Part shown: positions 6,956-12,537 of the stretch, in pieces
Numbering within the stretch: position 1 is the stretch's first letter
How the letters are laid out: each line of letters starts with the position of its first letter
Origin: an uncultured Oscillibacter sp.
GTDB taxonomy: Bacteria > Bacillota > Clostridia > Oscillospirales > Oscillospiraceae
Reading direction: 5' to 3'
DNA length: 20,196 bases
Assembly (NCBI GenBank): GCA_900544105.1
Contig: UQUC01000040.1
Coordinates: 1 to 20,196 of the forward strand
Translations under genes and position numbers: made by a program
Notes under the pieces: generated by a model
What the model saw: the letters and a program-made list of their open reading frames with translations, nothing else
The model's database searches: none
What the model was told of the DNA's origin: nothing

Positions 6956-7276
6956 AACAGTGCCTCACTTTCTGTTTTGCATCAAAACTATCATAAGCCG
7001 CAGAGTGAAAATTACACCAGGAAAACATTTCCCGGTGCGGGATGGTATCAATCAGCATATCAAAGATTCAGAAAGAAAACAAGAATTTTGTCGAAAATTT
7101 GAAATAATTTAACTTTTCACAAGTAAACGATTTGGTAAACGATGTGCTATGCAAAGGGGCTAAGAGCCGTTGAAAAAGGCGGATTTAAATTTACAGATCG
7201 TCCATTTCACCTTTTAGAAAATGCGCCTATAATGAAAGCAACAAATCAACGCCCAAAGGGCAGGAGGGATCTGTTT
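6956..7276. other. Divergent intergenic region between kinase-like gene and GAPDH
   Basis: Holds two divergent promoters and the GAPDH leader. A tentative leftward promoter is TTGTTT (7077-7082) with TATGCT (7054-7059), 17-bp spacer. The nine-base direct repeat GTAAACGAT occurs at 7123-7131 and 7135-7143, one helical turn apart, and could be a regulator site. No gene is seen; an in-frame upstream ATG at 7142 lies before the GAPDH promoter. Confidence 0.55.
7205..7233 (+). promoter_or_regulatory. Probable GAPDH promoter
   Basis: A perfect -10 TATAAT at 7228-7233 with a poor -35 (TTTCAC, 7205-7210) at 17 bp. The predicted leader is about 37 bases and includes CAGGAGGG at 7261-7268. This fixes the GAPDH start at 7277 rather than 7142. 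Confidence 0.55.
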
Positions 7277-8299
7277 ATGGCGATCAAGGTAGGCATTAAC
7301 GGATTTGGACGCATTGGCCGTGTGGCTCTGCGGATCATGGTGGAGCGTGGCAGCAGCAGTTATCAGATCTGCGGCATCAACCTGCGGAATGCGGACTTGG
7401 ATTACATGGTCTACCAGGTGAAATATGACTCCGTGTTCCGGACTTTCCGGGATACGGTGGAGCACGATGACCGGCACCTCATCATTAACGGCAAGAAGAT
7501 CCGGGTATACAGCGAAAGCGATGCTTCCCAGATCCCCTGGGATGACTGCGGCGCGGAGTATATCATCGAATCCACCGGCGTGTTCAACACCGTGGAAAAG
7601 GCCGGCGCCCATCTGCAAAACGGCGCGAAAAAGGTCATCATCTCAGCCCCGTCCAAGGATGACATCATGCCCACCTTCGTCATGGGCGTCAACCATCTGA
7701 AGTACACCCCGGATATGAACGTGGTGTCCAACGCCTCCTGCACCACCAACTGCCTGGCCCCCATGACCAAGGTCATCAATGATACCTTCGGTATCCGGCA
7801 GGCCCTTATGTCCACCATCCACTCCGCCACCGCCAAGCAAAAGGCTGTGGACTCCCGCGCGGGCCGGGACTGGCGGACGGGCCGCAGCGTTCTGGGCAAC
7901 ATTATCCCCTCCAGCACCGGTGCTGCCAAGGCTGTGGGCCAAGTGATCCCGGAACTGAAGGGCAAAATGACCGGCATGAGCTTCCGTGTGCCCACCAATG
8001 ATGTGTCCGTGGTGGACCTCACCGCCCGGCTCATCCATCCCGCCAGCTATCACGATGTGTGCGTGGCCATGCGGAACGCGGCCAAGAACAGCATGAAGGG
8101 CATCATCACCTGCACCACAGATCAGGTGGTCTCCTCCGACCTGACGGGCTTTTCCGAGACCTGCATCTTTGACGAGACTGCCGGTATCATGCTGGATGAC
8201 GATTTTGTGAAGCTCATCGCGTGGTATGATAACGAATGGGGCTACACCAGCAAGCTGCTGGACCTTATGGCCCATATGTACGAGGTGGACCACCAGTAA
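7277..8299 (+). CDS. gap: Glyceraldehyde-3-phosphate dehydrogenase
   Basis: Glycolytic enzyme that oxidises glyceraldehyde-3-phosphate to 1,3-bisphosphoglycerate in the cytosol as a tetramer. Length 340 residues, typical. The start is ATG 7277, with CAGGAGGG 8 bases upstream. The Rossmann motif INGFGRIGR is at 7-15, the catalytic SNASCTTNCLAP has Cys155, the base pair partner is His182 in STIHSATAKQK, and NIIPSSTGAAKAVG follows. It resembles the E. coli GapA type more than the Bacillus GapA type. Oddity: the loop after beta-2 reads INLRNADLDY, so the Asp that usually follows IN and contacts the NAD ribose is not at its usual place. This may alter the cofactor preference. Single gene; no other glycolytic gene is adjacent. 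Confidence 0.96.
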   Translation: MAIKVGINGFGRIGRVALRIMVERGSSSYQICGINLRNADLDYMVYQVKYDSVFRTFRDTVEHDDRHLIINGKKIRVYSESDASQIPWDDCGAEYIIESTGVFNTVEKAGAHLQNGAKKVIISAPSKDDIMPTFVMGVNHLKYTPDMNVVSNASCTTNCLAPMTKVINDTFGIRQALMSTIHSATAKQKAVDSRAGRDWRTGRSVLGNIIPSSTGAAKAVGQVIPELKGKMTGMSFRVPTNDVSVVDLTARLIHPASYHDVCVAMRNAAKNSMKGIITCTTDQVVSSDLTGFSETCIFDETAGIMLDDDFVKLIAWYDNEWGYTSKLLDLMAHMYEVDHQ

Positions 8300-8376
8300 G
8301 GTATTCTATGAAGCGGGACCGGATTCCGTGTCCGCTGTGTTTCAAAACGGCTCACAGTCATCTTGTAAACATGAAA

Positions 8377-8402
8377 AACAGGGCGCCTTTTGGCGCCCTG
8401 TT
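8377..8402. terminator. GAPDH terminator-like hairpin / flanking repeat B-left
   Basis: AACAGGGCGCC (8377-8387) pairs with GGCGCCCTGTT (8392-8402), loop TTTT. The same hairpin recurs at 8531-8558 on the other side of element copy B. The U tract is short on the plus strand. Confidence 0.7.
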
Positions 8403-8435
8403 TGAGGCTGTTGGCAGGATGGTAAACATTCCGAA

Positions 8436-8532
8436 ACGGTAAGGAAGAGTGTGTGCGGGAAACCCAAGAAGGGTGTCCTGCATATTTGAAAACTTGTTCA
8501 GCGGGGCGAAAAGACTTTTTCGGCACGCTGAA
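8436..8532. repeat. Structured intergenic element, copy B
   Basis: Second copy of the element at 5960-6091, 97 bp because the central extra hairpin is absent. Hairpin 1 pairs 8453-8460 with 8476-8483 and 8462-8465 with 8471-8474 around AAGAA. Compared with copy A, the second pair changes C-G to T-A on both sides and the first from G-C to G-T, preserving the stem. Hairpin 3 (8499-8529) again has CAGCG/CGCTG and the GGGC/GGCA internal loop. Confidence 0.85.
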
Positions 8533-8558
8533 ACAGGGCGCCAAAGGGCGCCCTGTTT
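8531..8558. terminator. hpf terminator-like hairpin / flanking repeat B-right
   Basis: AAACAGGGCGCC (8531-8542) pairs with GGCGCCCTGTTT (8547-8558), a 12-bp stem, loop AAAG. It lies 5 bases past the hpf stop codon. No U run follows on the minus strand, so termination efficiency is uncertain. Confidence 0.65.
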
Positions 8559-8563
8559 GTATT

Positions 8564-9109
8564 TTATTCTTCCTCGTCGGTGACGATCAGACCGTAGCCG
8601 CCATTCTTGCGGTGGTAAACAATGGAGATACTATCATCATCGCTGTTGCGGAACACATAGAAATCGTGATCCAGCAGGTTCATCTGCAAAATAGCCTCCT
8701 CTGGGCTCATAGGCTTCACGGAGAAGCGCTTGGTCCGAACGATGTGGAACTCCGATTCCTCCGCTACGGAGAAGTCATCCACAGGGACGGCGGGAAAGGC
8801 ATCGGACCGCAGGCGTTTGGCCAGCCGGGTTTTGTTTTTCAGGATCTGCCGCTCAATATAGCTGACGGCGGCGTCAATGGCACCGCGCATATCCCCATCC
8901 GGTTCTGTGGTCTGCGCCCGGAGGAGGGTGGAACCATCCCGGATGGTGATCTCCACGGTGCACAGCTTGTCTCTTTCCACAGTAAATGTCACGAAGGCGG
9001 ACGCATCGTCCCGGTGGAAATACTTTTCCAGCTTTTCCACGCGCTTTTCAGCGTAATCCTTAATGGAGTCATTCAGGGGAACTTTCTTGCATGCGTAAGT
9101 ATACTTCAT
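8564..9109 (-). CDS. hpf: Long-form ribosome hibernation promoting factor
   Basis: Binds the 30S subunit and, through its C-terminal dimerisation domain, pairs 70S ribosomes into inactive 100S particles in stationary phase or stress. At 181 residues it is the long form typical of Firmicutes. The N-terminal S30AE domain covers about 1-100 (IKDYAEKRVEKLEKYF near 16-31; MRGAIDAAVSYIERQ). A linker of about 25 residues follows, then the C-terminal domain from KRFSVKPMSPEEAILQM to NGGYGLIVTDEEE. AAAGGAG lies 8-9 bases upstream of the ATG. A plausible extended -10 is TGATATGAT, with the -10 hexamer at 9159-9164 on the minus strand. Its 3' end abuts repeat B. Confidence 0.96.
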   Translation of the reverse strand: MKYTYACKKVPLNDSIKDYAEKRVEKLEKYFHRDDASAFVTFTVERDKLCTVEITIRDGSTLLRAQTTEPDGDMRGAIDAAVSYIERQILKNKTRLAKRLRSDAFPAVPVDDFSVAEESEFHIVRTKRFSVKPMSPEEAILQMNLLDHDFYVFRNSDDDSISIVYHRKNGGYGLIVTDEEE

Positions 9110-9258
9110 AATGCTCGCTCCTTTCGTGGAAGAGGGATGGGGCCCTCTCTATGGTCAAATCATATCACATTCCTCTGCATTTTACCAGATGCAAATGTAT
9201 AAAATTCACAAAAAATTTTAAAGCGACGAAAGGGGATGGTATTCGACAAAAGCTCCCA

Positions 9259-9348
9259 TTTACAATAGAGTCAGTTCGTGCTACCATAATCGAGGAAGCT
9301 TTCCAATATCCCACCCGTTTGGGCCGCCTTTTTGGGCGGCTCTTTTTT
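9259..9348 (+). ncRNA. Possible small RNA ending in an orphan terminator
   Basis: The strand-specific intrinsic terminator at 9323-9348 has no rightward gene before it as far back as GAPDH, whose own hairpin is at 8377. A possible promoter is TTTACA (9259-9264) with TACCAT (9282-9287) at 17 bp. The implied RNA would start near 9294 and be about 60 bases long, containing the small stem GGAA/TTCC at 9294-9304. The true 5' end could be further upstream. The family is not recognised. Confidence 0.35.
9323..9348 (+). terminator. Orphan rightward intrinsic terminator
   Basis: GCCGCC (9323-9328) pairs with GGCGGC (9335-9340), followed by TCTTTTTT. The U run is on the plus strand only, so it terminates a rightward transcript. 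Confidence 0.8.
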
Positions 9349-9396
9349 ATGCACTGCCAGCGAACTGGCCTGTATCCCGAATAGCGGCGGCCAACG

Positions 9397-9430
9397 AAAA
9401 AGCGGGTCACGGAAAGTACTCCGTGACCCG
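9397..9430 (-). terminator. perR terminator
   Basis: An 11-bp perfect stem, 9403-9413 with 9420-9430, followed on the minus strand by a U run (A's at 9397-9401). It lies 24 bases after the perR stop codon. Confidence 0.85.
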
Positions 9431-9453
9431 TTGAATTTTAGCGAGTAGAGAAA

Positions 9454-9855
9454 TTATTGCACAGAGCCCGTTTCGGAACGTTGGCAGTCAGGGCAAACGC
9501 CCTCTACCACCATGTGATGACACAGGACGCGGTAGCCGGTCGCCTGCTCCAGCGTTTCGTCATAGGCGCAGTCATAGGTGTAGGGAACATCCACCACACT
9601 GTCACAGACCAGACAGTGCATATGATAGTGAGGATCAGTCCGGAGGTCAAAGCGGTCACTGCTGGACATGACCACCCGATAGATCTCCCGGTTGTCGCAC
9701 AGCAGGTTCAGATTTCGATAGACGGTTCCACGGCTGACATGGGCATCCTGCTCCCGGACGCTCTGGTAGATCTGCTCCGCAGTGGGATGGTCCCGGCGGC
9801 CCCGGACCACGTCCAGCACCAGCTGCCGCTGACGGGTGTTGCGCTGCTGCTTCAT
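9454..9855 (-). CDS. perR: Peroxide-sensing Fur-family repressor PerR
   Basis: DNA-binding repressor that senses H2O2 by iron-catalysed oxidation of its metal-binding histidines and controls peroxide defence and iron genes. Length 133 residues. The winged helix includes PTAEQIYQSV and VSRGTVYRNLNLL. The regulatory site matches PerR closely: H23, D70 (RFD), H76 and H78 (PHYH) and D89, corresponding in spacing to His37, Asp85, His91, His93 and Asp104 of Bacillus PerR. The structural zinc site is C81/C84 and C121/C124. The Asp at the fifth position favours PerR over Fur or Zur. A strong promoter precedes it. The rubrerythrin at 17142 is a typical target, though I see no convincing operator there. 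Confidence 0.93.
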   Translation of the reverse strand: MKQQRNTRQRQLVLDVVRGRRDHPTAEQIYQSVREQDAHVSRGTVYRNLNLLCDNREIYRVVMSSSDRFDLRTDPHYHMHCLVCDSVVDVPYTYDCAYDETLEQATGYRVLCHHMVVEGVCPDCQRSETGSVQ

Positions 9856-9890
9856 GTTCCCTCACCCCTTCTTTGTAGTAATGATTCCTA

Positions 9891-9919
9891 ATTATAGCAA
9901 AGGAATGGGGATCATGCAA
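9891..9919 (-). promoter_or_regulatory. perR promoter
   Basis: On the minus strand TTGCAT (9914-9919), a 17-bp spacer and TATAAT (9891-9896). The -10 lies in AT-rich sequence (TATAATTAGGAATCATTA) that could accept PerR, but the palindrome is poor, so autoregulation is not claimed. Confidence 0.8.
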
Positions 9920-9941
9920 GAGAAAGGAGACGGAGCAGCGC

Positions 9942-9975
9942 AAAAAAACCGGGGCCGCTTTGTGCGGCCCCGGTT
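9942..9975 (-). terminator. Thiolase gene terminator
   Basis: A 12-bp stem, 9947-9958 with 9964-9975, followed on the minus strand by seven T's (A's at 9942-9948). Strong terminator 18 bases after the thiolase stop. Confidence 0.9.
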
Positions 9976-9993
9976 GGGGATACAGAATGTAGC

Positions 9994-11250
9994 TTAGACC
10001 TTCTCCACCACGACAGCGGTACCCATGCCGCCGCCGATGCAGAGGGTGGCCAGACCCTTCTTAGCGTCCTCACGCTTCATCATCTCGTGGATCAGAGTGA
10101 CGATGATACGGGCGCCGGAAGCACCAACGGGATGGCCCAGAGCGATGGCGCCGCCGTTGACGTTGACCTTGCTCATGTCGAAGTGCAGCTCACGGGCCAC
10201 AGCGATGGACTGAGCAGCGAAAGCCTCGTTAGCCTCGACCAGGTCGATGTCCTCGATGGACACGCCGGCCTTAGCCATAGCAGCGCGGGAAGCCACAACG
10301 GGGCCGACACCCATGATCTTGGGATCAACACCGCCCTGGCCCCAGCCGATCAGCTTGACCATGGGCTTCAGGCCGTACTTCTCAACAGCCTCGCCGGAGG
10401 CCAGCACGATGGCGGCAGCGCCGTCGTTGATGCCGGAGGCGTTAGCGGCGGTCACGCGGGGAGTGCCCTTATCCTCGGCGTCCTGAATGCCGGTGGGCTC
10501 AAAGGTGTTCACAACCTGAGGATTGGGGGACTCGGGGCCCACGGGGAAAGCGCCGCGGAGCTTTGCGATGCTGTCAGCGGTGACACCCTCCTTGGGATAC
10601 TCGTCACGCTTGAACTCCACGATCTCCTTCTTGACCTTCACGGGGACGGGAACGATCTCGTCATCGAAACGACCGGAGTCGCGGGCAGCGCAGGCCTTCT
10701 GCTGAGAAGCAGCGGCGAACTCATCCTGCTCGCGGCGGGTGATGCCCCAGATGTCGTTGATGTTCTCAGCGGTGGTGCCCATGTGATAGTTGTTGAAAGC
10801 GTCCCACAGGCCGTCCTTGATCATCTCGTCAACGACCTTCTTGTCGCTCATACGGGCACCCCAGCGCTCGTCGGGCAGGGTGTAGGGAGCAGCGCTCATG
10901 TTCTCAGTGCCGCCGCAGACCACGATGTCGGAGTCGCCGGCCAGGATGGAACGGGCGCCCTCGATGACAGACTTCATGCCGGAGCCGCAGACCATGCCCA
11001 CGGTGTAAGCGGGAACGGAATAGGGGATGCCAGCCTTCACAGAGACCTGACGGGCGGGGTTCTGGCCCTGACCGGCAGTGAGGATGCAGCCGAACATCAG
11101 CTCGTCCACGTTCTCGGGAGCGACGTTAGCGCGCTTCAGGGCTTCCTTGACAACGATAGCGCCCATGTCCACGGCGGGGGTGTTCTTCAGAGAGCCACCA
11201 AAGGAGCCGATAGCGGTACGGCAGCAATTTACGACATAAAGTTCTTTCAT
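9994..11250 (-). CDS. Acetyl-CoA C-acetyltransferase (thiolase)
   Basis: Condenses two acetyl-CoA to acetoacetyl-CoA, the first step of the clostridial butyrate pathway, or runs in reverse. The active-site Cys88 is in GMVCGSGMKS; NEAFAAQ (341-347), GHPVGASGAR with His373, and the second Cys404 in CIGGGMG complete the signature. At 418 residues it is about 25 longer than usual (near 392); the extra residues are around 237-262 (GPESPNPQVVNTFEPTG...), before TAANASGINDG. GGAGG lies 6 bases before the ATG. Codons are strongly biased to C/G endings, suggesting high expression. It is a single gene with its own terminator, a consensus promoter at 11370-11398 and two Rex-like sites upstream. A thlA/atoB name is reasonable but substrate range is inferred. 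Confidence 0.95.
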   Translation of the reverse strand: MKELYVVNCCRTAIGSFGGSLKNTPAVDMGAIVVKEALKRANVAPENVDELMFGCILTAGQGQNPARQVSVKAGIPYSVPAYTVGMVCGSGMKSVIEGARSILAGDSDIVVCGGTENMSAAPYTLPDERWGARMSDKKVVDEMIKDGLWDAFNNYHMGTTAENINDIWGITRREQDEFAAASQQKACAARDSGRFDDEIVPVPVKVKKEIVEFKRDEYPKEGVTADSIAKLRGAFPVGPESPNPQVVNTFEPTGIQDAEDKGTPRVTAANASGINDGAAAIVLASGEAVEKYGLKPMVKLIGWGQGGVDPKIMGVGPVVASRAAMAKAGVSIEDIDLVEANEAFAAQSIAVARELHFDMSKVNVNGGAIALGHPVGASGARIIVTLIHEMMKREDAKKGLATLCIGGGMGTAVVVEKV

Positions 11251-11369
11251 GTTGATCCTCCGTTTTGTGTTTTTTTAGACGGAAAAATCCGTCAGGATTA
11301 TAGTAACAGGGGCAGAGATGCTTGTTAATTTTTTGGCAAACGCACTCGTTTTCCACCTCTGCAAATGAA

Positions 11370-11398
11370 ATTATAGGCGCTTTTGAGGCCCCCGTCAA
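11370..11398 (-). promoter_or_regulatory. Strong promoter of the thiolase gene
   Basis: On the minus strand TTGACG (11393-11398), a 17-bp spacer and TATAAT (11370-11375). The leader is about 110 bases; it contains a small GACGGA/TCCGTC hairpin and another TATAAT near 11298 whose -35 spacing is poor. Confidence 0.85.
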
Positions 11399-11423
11399 CG
11401 ATAATCTTGTATTTCACGAATTT

Positions 11424-11441
11424 TTGTTAAATCTTTGACAA
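11424..11441. promoter_or_regulatory. Rex-type operator 1
   Basis: TTGTTAA-ATCT-TTGACAA matches the Rex consensus TTGTTAA-N4-TTAACAA with one mismatch. Rex is the NADH/NAD+-sensing repressor that commonly controls thiolase and other reductive fermentation genes in clostridia. The site lies about 26 bp upstream of the thiolase -35 box. Confidence 0.7.
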
Positions 11442-11464
11442 AACCGTTGTGACTTTCGTCTAAA

Positions 11465-11482
11465 TTGACGAAAATTTAACAA
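11465..11482. promoter_or_regulatory. Rex-type operator 2
   Basis: TTGACGA-AAAT-TTAACAA has one perfect Rex half-site and a 5/7 left half. It is centred 41 bp from operator 1, about four helical turns. It overlaps another inverted repeat, TTTCGTC-N6-GACGAAA (11454-11473). Confidence 0.5.
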
Positions 11483-11484
11483 TG

Positions 11485-11507
11485 TAAAAAATGACCTCAG
11501 CCGGAGG
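11485..11507 (-). terminator. Weak terminator at the lipoprotein gene end
   Basis: A short CCTC/GAGG hairpin (11495-11507) overlapping the stop codon is followed on the minus strand by six T's. Marginal. Confidence 0.4.
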
Positions 11508-12441
11508 CCTGCTTCAGTGCGGTCCAGAAGGCAGCGGGACGCAGGGTTTCATAGGCGGAAGAGACCTGGATCTCGCTGGCATCAGCGGCATCTTGCAGCA
11601 GGCTGTCAAAGTAGGCTTCCCGCAGAGCATCCCGGTCCGCAGGCAGACGCCGGAGGATGACGAAACCGTTTTCGGTCTCGATAATGCCGGAAAACTGTCC
11701 CGGTTCCAGAGCGGCCACCGCGTCCTGAAGGGAGGGAGTCCAATCCGCTTCTTCCAATAATGCGCCTCCGGTCTCTGCCAGCAGCGTATCAAAGGTGGCT
11801 GCCGGATCCGCGGCGGCGTTCAGATGCGCGAACAGCTCCGCCGCCTTTTGCCGGGCGGCTTCCCGGTCAGAGCCGAAGGGGATCAGGAGCCGTTCTACCG
11901 TCAGCGGAGCAGTTTGCTGTTCAAAAAGGGCCAGCTCGCTTTCCGTGGGGGCCAAGGCACTGCCGGGGGTCTCGTAGAGGGCGTATAATTTGGCATATTG
12001 CACACCGGCCTCCGTCAGATGCCGCCCCTGCTCCGGCGTCAGATAGGCGTAGTGCCGTTCCGGAAGCGAATTCCGCTCATCGTCTGTCAGCGTGCAGCCG
12101 TATGCCGTCGCCCAGGTCTCCACGGCGGCGTACAGGGCTGTGTCCGCCAACGCATCGGCTTTTACCAGATCCCCCAGTGTGCCGCCGTCAGAGAGAGGAG
12201 CGGTCCAGTCCACTGATTCCCCGGCGGCTTCGCAGCGTTCCTCCATCTGGCGGCAGTCCAGTGCCAGCCAATAGAGGTATTCCCACGCGGGGATACTCTG
12301 GCCATCGATCACCAACAGGGTCTCCGATTCGTCTAAATCCGCAGCCTGTCCTAAAAGAAGGACGGCGGGTTTGGGTTCTTTGCCGCAGGCAGTGAGCAGC
12401 AGGGCCAGCGGCAGGACCAAGGCAAAAAAACATTTCTTCAT
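11497..12441 (-). CDS. PrsA/SurA-like parvulin lipoprotein
   Basis: Predicted exported lipoprotein, 314 residues, probably a peptidyl-prolyl isomerase or chaperone on the outer face of the membrane. The signal peptide MKKCFFALVLPLALLLTACG ends in the lipobox LTAC with Cys19 as the lipidated residue. After an N-terminal helical region (about 40-170) comes a parvulin-like segment: LTVERLLIPF (about 178-187), an AARQKAAELFAHL helix, FDTLLAETGG, then ADWTPSLQDAVAALEPGQFS and ENGFVILRRLP, the usual order in PpiC domains. The domain is divergent, so isomerase activity is not certain. AGGAGG lies 7 bases upstream of the ATG. It lies downstream of arcD but behind a terminator, so it is probably a separate unit. 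Confidence 0.83.
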   Translation of the reverse strand: MKKCFFALVLPLALLLTACGKEPKPAVLLLGQAADLDESETLLVIDGQSIPAWEYLYWLALDCRQMEERCEAAGESVDWTAPLSDGGTLGDLVKADALADTALYAAVETWATAYGCTLTDDERNSLPERHYAYLTPEQGRHLTEAGVQYAKLYALYETPGSALAPTESELALFEQQTAPLTVERLLIPFGSDREAARQKAAELFAHLNAAADPAATFDTLLAETGGALLEEADWTPSLQDAVAALEPGQFSGIIETENGFVILRRLPADRDALREAYFDSLLQDAADASEIQVSSAYETLRPAAFWTALKQASG

Positions 12442-12501
12442 AGCGACGCCTCCTGTGTTTGTCCGTTTTCATATCTATGCGTCACCGGACGGCGCTATGC
12501 G

Positions 12502-12531
12502 AAAAACCGCCGCGCCCCGGAGGGCACGGCG
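12502..12531 (-). terminator. Terminator of the arc operon
   Basis: A GC-rich imperfect hairpin CGCCG...CGGCG with inner CCC/GGG pairs, followed on the minus strand by a T run (A's at 12502-12506), seven bases after the arcD stop. Confidence 0.7.
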
Positions 12532-12537
12532 ATCCGA

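Larger units (their letters stand above)
9110..9453. other. 344-bp intergenic region between perR and hpf
   Basis: Contains the hpf promoter (minus strand, -10 at 9159-9164), the perR terminator (9397-9430) and an unexplained rightward terminator (9323-9348). A 77-codon open frame at 9151-9384 runs through that terminator and has no ribosome binding site, so I do not call a protein. Confidence 0.6.

Noticed and set aside
9151..9384. 77-codon frame between hpf and perR
   Set aside because: It runs through the orphan terminator and has no ribosome binding site; the sequence looks like translated intergenic DNA.
9110..9453. raiA-motif RNA upstream of hpf
   Set aside because: That RNA should lie on the hpf strand upstream of the gene; I could not match its conserved features, and the terminator here is on the opposite strand.
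9877..9900. PerR box in the perR promoter
   Set aside because: The AT-rich stretch around the -10 does not form a convincing 7-1-7 palindrome when compared with its reverse complement.
10087..11328. 413-codon rightward open frame antisense to thiolase
   Set aside because: It is a shadow of the strongly codon-biased thiolase gene; its product is low-complexity (Gly/Ala/Asp/His/Leu) and it has no ribosome binding site or recognisable domain.
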